Shown in pieces: positions 24,436 through 33,408 of a DNA stretch of 64,000 bases (position 1 is the stretch's first letter; each line of letters begins with the position of its first letter). Where the stretch lies: assembly GCF_009617995.1 (NCBI RefSeq), contig NZ_CP044129.1, forward strand, positions 744,001-808,000, read 5' to 3'. Both the position numbers and the translations under genes were made by a program. Below the pieces are notes generated by a model. It did not search any database, was not told the origin of the DNA, and was given only the letters and a program-made list of their open reading frames with translations. Source of the DNA: Halomicrobium sp. LC1Hm (GTDB lineage Archaea; Halobacteriota; Halobacteria; Halobacteriales; Haloarculaceae).

Positions 24436-26442
24436 CTAGAAGCCGGCGGTATCGAGTTCGTCGAGGAACGCAGGTCGATTCGAGTGCTTCTCTCGGAGGC
24501 GAGCGACGAACGCGTCCAGTTCGTCCTCGAACCCGAGGCGTTCCATCTCGCGCAGGTGCTCGATCACGGTTCGGTAGTGATCGCGACCGGTGTCGCTGGC
24601 CAGGTACGGCTCCAGTCGCTCCTGATACGCCTCGAAGTACTTCTCGGGATCGAGGTCAGCGACGTCGGCCCGGTAGCGTTTGAGCGTCGCCACGTCTTCG
24701 CTGTCGAGGACTCTCGACAGGGTCTTCTCGCGTTCGCCTTCGTGGCAGTACAGGTCGATCAGCCGATCGGGATCGAGCCGCCCGAGTTGTGTGACGATCC
24801 CGTGGAAGACCGATTCCCACCGCTCGTCGGAGCAAGCGGTCTTCAGTTCGTCGTAGGCGTCCCAGTCCTCGAATCGGACGAACAGCGTTCGGAGACGCTC
24901 CCGGTATCGATCGTCGTCGCGTTCGTCGTAGAACTCGGCCGCGAACCGGTGGAATTCGTGGGAATGGGTGAACTGATCGAGCCCGTCCTCGACGACGTCC
25001 TCCGCGCGGTCGTCTCGATCGTCCGCGAGAAGTTCGTCGACGTATTGCCGACAGAACGACGGACGCTCCGTGTACACGTCGGCGAGGATCGCACGGAGCG
25101 TGTCCCGCTCGTCGAGTTCCGACAGTACCCAGACGTACGTCGAGAGCAGTGTTCGCTCGTGAGGGGTGTACTGAGATCCCGAGCGAGAGGCATCTCGGGC
25201 GTCTCCCTCCAGTGCGAACGCTTCGATCTTTTCCGTGAGCGTCTCGCCGACGAATGCTTCGATATCGAGCGGGATCGCGCTGAGACGGTCGACATCGATC
25301 GCTCCGCCGGTGAACAGATCGGCGTCCAAACGGTCTCTCGTCGGATCGGGAACCCGCGTTGCAGTCGATCCGTCAATCGGAACGTCGCCCTCACCAGTCG
25401 GTCCATCCTCGCCGTTCCCGGAGTCGTTCTCGTCCGGAAGATCGCTCTCGGAGAGAGGTAGGTCGGCCGGTACGTGGGGTTCCAGCAACGACCGGAGATG
25501 TTCGAGATCGGCAGTCGTCTCACAGACCGCTCGAAGCGCCTCGTCGTAGTACTCCCCCACGAAGTCGAACTCCGTCGTCCGGTACTGCTCGAACAGGCTG
25601 TCTATGTATTCGTGTCGTTCCTCGGGAGATCGGTCCATCTCGCGAACGGTCTCCGCGTAAGTCTCGACCGCCCGTGCGACTTGGTCGCCGTAGTGGCCGC
25701 TGCTGTCGTCGATCCGATCGAGATTCTCGTGGATCGTCTCCGCGAGCGCCCGATATATCTTCAGGGCTTGCTCGGCGTTAGCGTTCTCCCGGTAGGTATC
25801 CGCTCGATCGTAGTACTGGCTGAAATCGAGTCGCGTATCGTATTCGACGATGCCACGCTTTCCGGTGGCATCCTCGAAGCGCTGGTCGATCTCGCGCCTG
25901 TAGTCGGCGGCGCTTTTCTCGGCCGGCCCATCGACAAGGGCGAGGAACTGCTCTCTTCGGTGCTCGTCCTCGGCGAGGATCCGACTCAAGAACGTCCGCA
26001 CCGTCTCGTCGTCGGCCTCGTCGACCGCTCGTTCGACGGCTCTCGGCGTCGGCTTGTTCGATGCTTGGGCCGCCTCGTCGCCGTAGTCGGACGTGTCCGA
26101 TCGATCACCCAACAGTTCGTCCGAGCGGTCGGCCACGGCCAGCAACACCGCGACGACGTGCTTGCACTCGCCGTCGTAGTCGTAGGGGCACGAACACCGG
26201 GGAGCAAACTGTGTCGCCGACAAGTCGACCGTCGTCCGGTAGTCGTGGCTGCCACGGACCGTCGCAGTCACCTCGCTGTCCGCGACGGTGAGGTCGCGGA
26301 CCTGGCCCGCCTCGAAGTACTCGACGCCGCGCTGGAACGACTGTGCGGTACAGATCTCGCGGATCGAATCACGGGTCGGTGTCTGTGAGCCCGTACTGAA
26401 TCGCTCGGGATCGCCGCTCGCGTCGGACTCGGTGTCAGTCAT
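24436..26442 (-). CDS. SWIM zinc-finger protein with long helical region
   Basis: A 668-aa protein. A SWIM zinc finger is near residues 75-100: CSCPYDYDGECKHVVAVLLAV (CxC-x7-CxH). Upstream, FQRGVEYFEAGQVRDLTV is the segment usually before SWIM fingers. Residues 140-660 are charged helices in repeated pairs, resembling TPR/SEL1-like solenoids (LKIYRALAETIHENL, ETYAETVREMD). SWIM domains bind DNA or protein; in haloarchaea the role is unknown. The ATG overlaps the upstream gene's stop (ATGA), giving a two-gene operon; an in-frame start 18 bp upstream is less likely. Confidence 0.8.
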   Translation of the reverse strand: MTDTESDASGDPERFSTGSQTPTRDSIREICTAQSFQRGVEYFEAGQVRDLTVADSEVTATVRGSHDYRTTVDLSATQFAPRCSCPYDYDGECKHVVAVLLAVADRSDELLGDRSDTSDYGDEAAQASNKPTPRAVERAVDEADDETVRTFLSRILAEDEHRREQFLALVDGPAEKSAADYRREIDQRFEDATGKRGIVEYDTRLDFSQYYDRADTYRENANAEQALKIYRALAETIHENLDRIDDSSGHYGDQVARAVETYAETVREMDRSPEERHEYIDSLFEQYRTTEFDFVGEYYDEALRAVCETTADLEHLRSLLEPHVPADLPLSESDLPDENDSGNGEDGPTGEGDVPIDGSTATRVPDPTRDRLDADLFTGGAIDVDRLSAIPLDIEAFVGETLTEKIEAFALEGDARDASRSGSQYTPHERTLLSTYVWVLSELDERDTLRAILADVYTERPSFCRQYVDELLADDRDDRAEDVVEDGLDQFTHSHEFHRFAAEFYDERDDDRYRERLRTLFVRFEDWDAYDELKTACSDERWESVFHGIVTQLGRLDPDRLIDLYCHEGEREKTLSRVLDSEDVATLKRYRADVADLDPEKYFEAYQERLEPYLASDTGRDHYRTVIEHLREMERLGFEDELDAFVARLREKHSNRPAFLDELDTAGF

Positions 26443-26894
26443 GCCTCGTCGGGAGACCACTCTTCGAGCGAGACTCGTTCGGCGATCGGGCCTTCGCCTC
26501 GTTGCTCGACCGCTTCGAGAAAGCCGATCGCCGTCTGTTCGGGATCGATAGGTCCCCAGCCGTGGTGTGCCCCCCAGAATCGCGTCGCCCAGACGAGGGT
26601 GTCGTCGACGACGATGCCGACGTTTCCAATGATGTCTTCGGGATCGTCGTAGTACTGTGAGGGCGGCGTACTCAACCCGTCCTGTAGTGTCTGATTGTAC
26701 GTGAAATCGTCCCAGGCGTTGTCGAGTGTACGATGCTCGACCGACCCTGAGAACTCCTCGGGCGGCGCTCGCCGCGGCTCGACCTGCACGATCTCGACCG
26801 GGAACGCATGTCGATCGGCGATCGATTCCAGTAGCTCGACGGTTCGACGATGGTCGACGGCGGTGTCGGCTTCGGCGTAGTAGCGCAGTCGCAT
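26439..26894 (-). CDS. Hypothetical protein upstream of SWIM gene
   Basis: A 151-aa acidic soluble protein beginning MRLRYYAEADTAVDHRRTVE. The first 45 residues (beta-alpha-beta, ending IVQVEPRR) are reminiscent of a thioredoxin-like fold but there is no CxxC. Later parts include GNVGIVVDDTLVWATRFWGAHH with several aromatic residues. I recognise no family. The start at 26894 is chosen because the residues before it (MPRTT) are not needed. It overlaps the SWIM-protein gene by 4 bp, so the two proteins may work together. Confidence 0.6.
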   Translation of the reverse strand: MRLRYYAEADTAVDHRRTVELLESIADRHAFPVEIVQVEPRRAPPEEFSGSVEHRTLDNAWDDFTYNQTLQDGLSTPPSQYYDDPEDIIGNVGIVVDDTLVWATRFWGAHHGWGPIDPEQTAIGFLEAVEQRGEGPIAERVSLEEWSPDEA

Positions 26895-27028
26895 GGTTGT
26901 CCTGGGCAACGCCGTTAGTCAGTCGCCACTACGGTGCGGTGAGTTTTGTGGACTGCGGTCCGACCGCGCTGGTCGGGAATCACGGTGGTGTTCGACGGGG
27001 AGAACACCGGCACCGGCTTTCGGAGGAC

Positions 27029-27586
27029 TTAGTCCTCGTTCGGTGGTTCCGGTGGTTCGAGGAGTGCGCGGGTCAGTTGACCGACGCGAATCTCTGCGAG
27101 TTCCGCGAGCGTCCAGTCGACGCGAAGGCCCACCAGTGCGAGAAGCCACGCGAGAGTGAACGTGCCGACGGTCGTCACGGAGCCGCTCTGTATCGCTGGG
27201 AGCGACTGGAGTGTCTGGACGGAGAGAACGACGAGCAAGAGCACGCTCGCGACCTTGACCGGGGCCTCGCGCACCAGCGCACCCGTGCGATCAGTCGCGC
27301 GCTTGAGCGAGGATCCGTTCCAGGCCCGCTCGACGTGTGGGACGAGTCGGTCGAGCAATCGGACGAACGGGCCGACAGTGTAAGTCTCTCGCAGGTCGAT
27401 GACGACGACCTCCGGGTCGGGCTCTTTGGTGAGCCAGCGATAGAGGGACGACGCCCGCGTGACCGCGGCTGCCCGGGCGGTGATCGACTGGCCGGTCTGG
27501 ACGACGCGTGACGCTTCTAGCACGCGGCCCGCCTTCTCGACCACAGCTTCGATATACGCTGTCGGCGAACGTTTCTCGGCGTCCAT
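27029..27586 (-). CDS. Membrane protein, unknown
   Basis: A 185-aa protein with a soluble N-terminal half (including EVVVIDLRETYTVGPFVRLLDRLVP, helical) and two hydrophobic helices near residues 112-130 and 140-158, then a short acidic tail (LLEPPEPPNED). No family was recognised. It is 57 bp downstream of the DUF4330 gene and in the same direction, so it may share that transcript. Confidence 0.6.
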   Translation of the reverse strand: MDAEKRSPTAYIEAVVEKAGRVLEASRVVQTGQSITARAAAVTRASSLYRWLTKEPDPEVVVIDLRETYTVGPFVRLLDRLVPHVERAWNGSSLKRATDRTGALVREAPVKVASVLLLVVLSVQTLQSLPAIQSGSVTTVGTFTLAWLLALVGLRVDWTLAELAEIRVGQLTRALLEPPEPPNED

Positions 27587-27643
27587 TCGGGATGGGTAGC
27601 AGTTTGACTGAGACGGTATCCCGTTTTCGGTGTTCGAACGGGG

Positions 27644-29056
27644 TCACCCGCCGATACTGACGAGTTCGGCTCGGACGGTGATCGTCCCCAGGTCGAGAAC
27701 GACCGTCGAGCCCTGTCTGATCGTGTCGCCCTTGAACCGGACGCCGCTGGTCGTCTCTCTGACCTGAAGTTCCGTGGTGAGCGTGATGTCTCGAAGGAAC
27801 GGATGGTCGACGACGTTCACCGAGCCGTTGTCTCCCGTGGCGATGATGACGGCTGGCTCGGTGTTGACGCGCGTAACCCGGGCGACGGTCGTCTCTCCCG
27901 AGCGTTCGGTCATGCCCGCATCGATCGCATCGGCCATGTCCTCGCGGACGTCGGTCATCCGGAGCGTGACCGTGCGGTTAGCGAGCGTGCCACGTTCTTC
28001 GAGCGTGCCGATGCGACGGATCGGTCCCGACAGCTCGTAGCTTTCGGTCGAAATCTCGACACTGTTGCCCCGCTGGACGTGCATGTCACCGAATTGCTGG
28101 CGCTGGCCGTACGACAGCGTCTGTAGTGAGAGTCCGACGAACACGCGCTTACGGTCGGGATCACCCGTTGCGTACGTCGTGACGGTCTGGACTTCCGCGG
28201 TTTCGTGCCCGGCGATCGTCGCGAGGTCACCGTCGGCAATTCGTGCTGCCGTCTCGACGTCGACGGTACTTTCGACGAGTACGTCTGTCTCTTTGCGGTC
28301 GAGACCGTCCCCGATTCGTTCGAGTCGGCCGTCGATCGTGTACTCGCTCGCTGGGAGTGTGACTGTCTGACCGCGACGGAGTTGCGTGGTCCCGAAGCGA
28401 CGCTCGCCCCGCTGGGCGTACGTTTCGAGTTCGGCTTCGACGTAGACGGTTCGCTGGGTCGAGTTATTCTTCGGGTACGCGGCTACGTCCGTTACCGTCG
28501 CGATGGTCCGTCCCGCGAGCTGCACTTCGTCCCCGGCCGTCATCTGCCGGGCGTCGGCCGTTGGGACAGTGTCCTGTAGGACGACAGTCGTCGTCTCTCT
28601 GTCGAGCGAATTCCCGTCGCCGATGGCTCGGATCTCACCACTTATCTTGTACCGACTCGTGGCGATGTCGAGTGTGCGCCCGAAACGCAGAGGGGCATCA
28701 GCGTAGGAGACACTGTCGTCGTTGTCGTTTGGCTGACCCTGGAGTTCGGCCCGTGCGGTGACGTGTGTTTTGCCATCCTGTGGTGAGAGATGGATGTCCG
28801 TGATCGTGAGCTCCGAGTCACCGCCGGGGCTGTAGGTGTCGCCTTCGTTCATCTCGGCGGCGATGTAGTCTGGTTGTGTGCCGAGATCGAGCGTGACATT
28901 CGTCGTCCCGAGGGAGGGCTCTGGTTCCGACTGGTCGCCACCGCCGAAGACGAGGGCACCACCGGCGACTACGACAGCGAGAACCAGTAAGACGACGAGC
29001 GCGTCGATAACGTTGACGAACCCGAAGAGGTTCCCTTCGTCGTCGAGGACTTGCAT
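27644..29056 (-). CDS. DUF4330-like membrane-anchored beta-rich protein
   Basis: A 470-aa protein. The N-terminus is cytosolic (MQVLDDEGNLFGFVNVIDAL), then one transmembrane helix (VVLLVLAVVVAGGALVF) and a long beta-rich domain outside. The pattern 'D-x-x-G-x-L-F-G-x-x-N-x-x-D' before a single helix is that of DUF4330. The outer part has repeated stretches of about 90 residues with VxLxxG..(I/V)xxRxExIG (for example YELSGPIRRIGTLEERGT and YTIDGRLERIGDGLDRKE). Role unknown. Its own TATA box at 29077-29084 suggests independent expression even though it follows the STT3 gene. Confidence 0.72.
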   Translation of the reverse strand: MQVLDDEGNLFGFVNVIDALVVLLVLAVVVAGGALVFGGGDQSEPEPSLGTTNVTLDLGTQPDYIAAEMNEGDTYSPGGDSELTITDIHLSPQDGKTHVTARAELQGQPNDNDDSVSYADAPLRFGRTLDIATSRYKISGEIRAIGDGNSLDRETTTVVLQDTVPTADARQMTAGDEVQLAGRTIATVTDVAAYPKNNSTQRTVYVEAELETYAQRGERRFGTTQLRRGQTVTLPASEYTIDGRLERIGDGLDRKETDVLVESTVDVETAARIADGDLATIAGHETAEVQTVTTYATGDPDRKRVFVGLSLQTLSYGQRQQFGDMHVQRGNSVEISTESYELSGPIRRIGTLEERGTLANRTVTLRMTDVREDMADAIDAGMTERSGETTVARVTRVNTEPAVIIATGDNGSVNVVDHPFLRDITLTTELQVRETTSGVRFKGDTIRQGSTVVLDLGTITVRAELVSIGG

Positions 29057-29076
29057 TCGGTTCGGAGTGTTTTGGC

Positions 29077-29084
29077 GTTTTAAA
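29077..29084 (-). promoter_or_regulatory. TATA box of the DUF4330-like gene
   Basis: The minus strand reads CCTTTTAAAACG here, a strong TATA element 21-28 bp before the ATG at 29056, within the 60-bp gap after the STT3 gene. Confidence 0.55.
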
Positions 29085-29116
29085 AGGTCTTTCGCTACGG
29101 AGGTCTACTCTCCAGT

Positions 29117-31441
29117 TTACCCCTGGACGGCTGTCCCGTTCCGGACAGCGCCGGCCTGGACGGTCGCTTCGCGCGTCTCGTTGGCCGTCTCGATGGTGTA
29201 CGTGCCGGGGTTGGCAACGCGGACGCTGTACGCACCGGCCGCGTCGGCCGTCGTCTGTCGCTCGTAGGTGAAGGATGCACCGGGGATCGTCACGTTCGTC
29301 TGGACTGCGACTGTCTCGTTGGGCGCGACCTGCCCCGTCAGGTTCGCGCCGGGGACGACCTGGTAGGTGATTTTCTCGCCGCCTGCCGTGACGTACAGTG
29401 GCTGGAAGTGGGCGACCCCGTCCCGATCTGCGGTTCGACTCCCGTAGTGGTCTGTGAGATGTGCGTAGGCAGTCCCACCGGTGGTGTTGATGTCCTCGGA
29501 GAGGACGACGTAACCGACGCGGTCGTCGAACCGACTGTACCACTCGTCGGCATTGGGGCTCCCGAGGAACTCGACGTACGTCTGTCGCGCGTAGCTGTAA
29601 CTCTCCGATTCACCGTTGACGAAGTAGTTGTACACGCGGTTGCGACCCCACTGGCTCAGGACGTAGTTGTCGGGATAGGACTCGTCGAGCTGGGCCGAGT
29701 GGTTCGCGACGTGGGCAGCGCTCTGGTAGGTGCTGTCCTCGACCGTGAGCTGGCCGGTCTTGACCGGCACCTGGACGATCCCGAGGCTTCCGACGAGCAG
29801 GAAGATCAGGGCGAGCGTCCCGAGCGTCCGTCGATCCGGCACGGTCAGTGCAGGAAGCGCCTCGCGGGTCGCATCGACCGAGAGCGCCTCGACGGCGTCG
29901 ATCCAGGCGGCGAGTCGCACGAAGCCGATGCCCGCGAACACCGCGAGGACCGGCGCGAGTTCGCCGACGAACCGGACCGACAGCGTCGAGAGCGCGAAGA
30001 AGTACCAGACGTACGCGGTCGGCACCGCCCACTTTGGTGCTGTTCGAGCACGCTGGATGCCGGCGACCATCGCCGGGATCGCGATGACGAGCGTGAACCC
30101 CAGCAGGAGCAAGACCCCGAGCGTGTCCGGATCGAACAGGCCGACCGTCTCGGCGATGTTGCGCTCGGCCGTGATCCGTCCGGTCCCCTCCAGGAGCGCG
30201 TCCCAGTCGTCTGGCCGGGCCTCGCGGAAGGCGAGGATCCCGACCGGAGCGAGGACGGCGTCGATCGCCAGGAGGTGGCGAGCGTCGCCGGTCGCCCGGT
30301 GGACGGCTTCGCCGACGAGGAGTGCGAGAGCGACCCCGCCGAGGACCAGTGCGGGCGAGAACGCGACGCGTGGGGTGTGCCAGCCGACGACGACGTGGCC
30401 CGCCGCAGCGAGACCTGTAGCGATCGTGAGGCCGGTGAGGATCGGCGCGCCGGGGACGAGCGGTGACTCGCTCCTGTCGACAGTTGTGAGGGCCACGGCG
30501 GCGACTGCGAGGCCGACCGCCGCGATGAGCAGCGGCGCGGACTCCCAGGCCAGCGTCTGGCCGGCGACGGCGACGCCGAGGACGACGCTCGCGAGCCACG
30601 TCTTCGGGGAGGTGAGTTTATCCCGATCGGTGCCTGCGAGGACTGTCAGCGCGTAGGCCGTCGCCGCCAGCCACGGGTAGTCGAAAGCGTGGTGATCCGC
30701 GAAACCGAGGCTGGTCCGCATCGCGTGGCCCGGAATGATCGCGAAGAGGAGGACTGCCGCGAGCCCAACGCGCCTGTCACCCGTGACGGTGACGGCCAGC
30801 AAGTAGACGAAAAGCGCCGTGATGACGGCCGTGAGGACGGGATACCACGCCATCACGTCGCCGACGACGGCCGCACCACCTCCGAGGAGTTCCGAGACCC
30901 ACCACAGCGTCGCGACAAGGAGTGGCTCGCCTTTCGTGACGCCTGCTGGTAATGCAGCAAGTGCGTCGAGACTGAACACCGACTGACTGTCCGCGAGGAC
31001 CCGCTCGACCCAGTAGCGGTAGTAGTACGGATCGTTGCCTGAAAGGACGACGTTGCCGTCACGGTAGACCGACTGGAGTGGATGGGCGCGAACGAGTGCG
31101 ACAACGGTGAGGGCAGCCGTGAGTGCGAGAGTGGTCGTTCGATCGAACGTTGGCCACGCAAATCCAGAGAGGGTCCCGTCGAAATCGAGCGATTCCTTCT
31201 CGTCTGCTGGGTCGTCCGAGAGCGCTGCTGCCGTGACATCCGGATCTGCAAGCCGATACTCGTCGTCGACGGACTCGACGACACCGCTCGACACGAGTTC
31301 TCCGAATGGACCGGAGCCGATCGGCACGTCCTCGAAGGTCCACGTCTCGTGCTGCTCGTCGACGTCGAGAACTGTATCGAGGGCATCTCGGAGATCCGGC
31401 CGCTCGTCGAGAAGTGCGTTCACGTCGCCCTCGTCGCTCAT
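29117..31441 (-). CDS. aglB: STT3/AglB-type oligosaccharyltransferase paralogue
   Basis: A 774-aa GT-C enzyme that would transfer a lipid-linked glycan to Asn of surface proteins. After a soluble N-terminal domain of about 90 residues come some 11-13 membrane helices and a C-terminal globular domain. Seen: the first acidic motif in VLSGNDPYYYRYWV, the second in LGFADHHAFDYPW. The C-terminal domain has LSQWGRNRVYNYFVNG where the canonical archaeal enzyme has WWDYG; Trp and Gly are kept but Asp is not. Similar variants occur beside glycan clusters in haloarchaea. The gene sits at the edge of the glycan island, consistent with a dedicated or second transferase. Catalytic competence is uncertain. 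Confidence 0.85.
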   Translation of the reverse strand: MSDEGDVNALLDERPDLRDALDTVLDVDEQHETWTFEDVPIGSGPFGELVSSGVVESVDDEYRLADPDVTAAALSDDPADEKESLDFDGTLSGFAWPTFDRTTTLALTAALTVVALVRAHPLQSVYRDGNVVLSGNDPYYYRYWVERVLADSQSVFSLDALAALPAGVTKGEPLLVATLWWVSELLGGGAAVVGDVMAWYPVLTAVITALFVYLLAVTVTGDRRVGLAAVLLFAIIPGHAMRTSLGFADHHAFDYPWLAATAYALTVLAGTDRDKLTSPKTWLASVVLGVAVAGQTLAWESAPLLIAAVGLAVAAVALTTVDRSESPLVPGAPILTGLTIATGLAAAGHVVVGWHTPRVAFSPALVLGGVALALLVGEAVHRATGDARHLLAIDAVLAPVGILAFREARPDDWDALLEGTGRITAERNIAETVGLFDPDTLGVLLLLGFTLVIAIPAMVAGIQRARTAPKWAVPTAYVWYFFALSTLSVRFVGELAPVLAVFAGIGFVRLAAWIDAVEALSVDATREALPALTVPDRRTLGTLALIFLLVGSLGIVQVPVKTGQLTVEDSTYQSAAHVANHSAQLDESYPDNYVLSQWGRNRVYNYFVNGESESYSYARQTYVEFLGSPNADEWYSRFDDRVGYVVLSEDINTTGGTAYAHLTDHYGSRTADRDGVAHFQPLYVTAGGEKITYQVVPGANLTGQVAPNETVAVQTNVTIPGASFTYERQTTADAAGAYSVRVANPGTYTIETANETREATVQAGAVRNGTAVQG

Positions 31442-31462
31442 ATGCGGTGGTGTTTCGTGGCC

Positions 31463-31470
31463 AGAATAAA
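31463..31470 (-). promoter_or_regulatory. TATA box of the STT3 gene
   Basis: The minus strand reads ACTTTATTCT, centred about 25 bp upstream of the ATG at 31441, the usual spacing for a leaderless transcript. Confidence 0.5.
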
Positions 31471-31556
31471 GTCACCGACTCGCAGTTACTTCGACTCATT
31501 ATCTTCTGGAGGTCCCGGCGGTTCAAGGGATCTTTTCGTGAACCCGCCGACGCGAC

Positions 31557-32409
31557 TTTCAGCGAATTCTTACTGACCTCGAACACGTTATCGACGATGT
31601 CTTCGATAGAGTCGTTATGCAGGCTGCCCATCAGGGTCTGCTCGACTCCACGTACGCCATTGAGGTGATCCAATACAACGGCGCTGCGTCGTAGAATTAT
31701 GACCCCAGATCCAGGAGTACTACGGCTTCAGCTGTACGATTGTCCCAACCGGTTTGAGGATACCGATCGCGGCAGAGCCTACATAAGCCAAACAAGTGGA
31801 TCAGGAGACGGCGATGCGAGTCTCCCCTGACACGCTCGTCATAAAACACCGATGTGGATGCTTGGAGATAGCATCGACGAGACCTCCACTGGTACAACCT
31901 TTGTAGCTAGCAGGTGGTCATGCCAATCGCTCCGTACGATCCGTGAGGCACTGGTGATCTGCTCTGGTGAATCGCAGTCAGCGCGGGGACTGCGGCTGGA
32001 TACACGGTCATCAGACACCAGTGGTAACGTATGCTCACACGCGGAAGTCGAATGATTGGATGGTATTGGAGAACGAAAGTCGGTTTCGACTAGCCATCTA
32101 TCGCTGACGCCTGCTCAAATGCCGGATGCTAGTCCATCTATCCGGCCGCAGTCATCGGATTCAACAGAGCATGACGATCCGAAAGATATCGAGTATAGGG
32201 CTGAATACCGGATTGAGGACAAAGTGAGTCCGTCCATCTGGAGCAATCCACTTGGAAGAGACATATAACCACTGAGCAGGAGTCGAACGGATCAATGACG
32301 CGGGCAAGGACTGCGGCCTCAGGTACGTCAGCGCCCGAGGCCACGTCTACGCACGAACAGAAGTGTTGTCGCACTTTGGCGACGGCTCGCTTACCGACAC
32401 CGTATAGTG
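31557..32409 (+). pseudogene. Decayed haloarchaeal DDE transposase
   Basis: This 850-bp stretch has no intact gene, but short segments in changing frames match a haloarchaeal transposase I know by pattern: DLEHVIDDVFDRVVMQAAHQ, LLDSTYAIEVIQYNGAAS, EYYGFSCTIVPTG, WMLGDS, LHWYN...QVVMPIAPYDP, DIEYRAEYRIED and finally NDAGKDCGLRYVSARGHVY. Frameshifts and stops separate them. The 5' end of the element has not been located. Its 3' end runs up to the start of the next gene, so the island was entered or rearranged here. Confidence 0.75.
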
Positions 32410-33351
32410 ATTAAATGGAGCCGACTCTCCCGATCGCAACGACGATTCGGAGGCACTGCACAACGAATACATTCCTCAGTTCCCCTTCGTAAGCGACTTA
32501 CTGAATGCGAAGAATTTTCAACCGTGACAGGCATCACGGCCGTCGTTCGGCTCTATCGAGACAATACAGTAACGGGGTTCGAGCGGACGATGGACAGCCT
32601 TCTCGCTCAGTCTTGCCAGCCTGACGAGATTCTCGTCGTCGAGGATCCCCGGACCCGTGATAATGTTAGTAGCCGTGCACAGTCATATTCGGCCGAGTAT
32701 CCGAAAATGGTGCGTGTTTACCGTATCGAACCGACAAACAGAGGGGGCGCACTCAAAGCAGGTGTATGTGCCGCTAATACCGACTTGGTCGCCATCCTCG
32801 ACTGTGGCGATGTTGCGACATCAGATCGATTTGATCGGCAACTTGCTTTCCTGTCTGAGAATCAATCGGTCGATGTTGTCGGCAGTTACACCGAAGAGTT
32901 CACAACTACACCGGACGATTCACACACTTGCCGGGAGGTTCCGACGGCGCCATCAACGGTCGAGATTTTCGCTCGTTCCCGGACCCCCGTCCATCAGACG
33001 AGTGTCATGTTCCGACGGCAAGCAGTGTTGGATGTCGGCAATTACAGTGCAATGGCTCGGATGGAAGATTACGACCTTTGGGTCCGGATGCTTGTCGCCG
33101 GAAAATCCATCGCGAACATTCCTGACGTGTTGGCAAAGGCCCATGCAGATAAGTCGCTCTACGCTCGGCGAGGAGGATTTTCGTATCTCTGCGACGAAGT
33201 CCGATTGCAATGGCGCTTCTATCAAATCGGTTTCCTCTCCGGGACCGCGCTGCTCCGTAACCTCATCATGAGAGCACCAGTCCGCTTGCTTCCGCGATCC
33301 ATCCGAAAGCACCTCTATAGAAGGCTTCTACGAACCGACGCCAAGGCATAA
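32407..33351 (+). CDS. Glycosyltransferase family 2
   Basis: A 314-aa GT-A-fold enzyme. The GT2 domain starts at about residue 41 with ITAVVRLYRDN; further on are SLLAQSCQPDEILVVEDP, the acceptor/donor region VAILDCGDVATSDRFDRQL (the DxD-like D-C-G-D), RTPVHQTSVMFRR and MEDYDLWVRML. It resembles AmsE-type transferases of exopolysaccharide clusters. It should add one sugar from a nucleotide-sugar donor on the cytosolic face. The GTG start at 32407 lies in transposase debris; a GTG at 32524, directly before the GT2 domain, is an alternative and would remove 39 residues of doubtful character. Confidence 0.82.
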   Translation: MIKWSRLSRSQRRFGGTAQRIHSSVPLRKRLTECEEFSTVTGITAVVRLYRDNTVTGFERTMDSLLAQSCQPDEILVVEDPRTRDNVSSRAQSYSAEYPKMVRVYRIEPTNRGGALKAGVCAANTDLVAILDCGDVATSDRFDRQLAFLSENQSVDVVGSYTEEFTTTPDDSHTCREVPTAPSTVEIFARSRTPVHQTSVMFRRQAVLDVGNYSAMARMEDYDLWVRMLVAGKSIANIPDVLAKAHADKSLYARRGGFSYLCDEVRLQWRFYQIGFLSGTALLRNLIMRAPVRLLPRSIRKHLYRRLLRTDAKA

Positions 33352-33408
33352 CTATGAATTCCTATGTAGACAGTCCGCTGAAGGCCATGACCCCACAAAT
33401 GGCACGAG

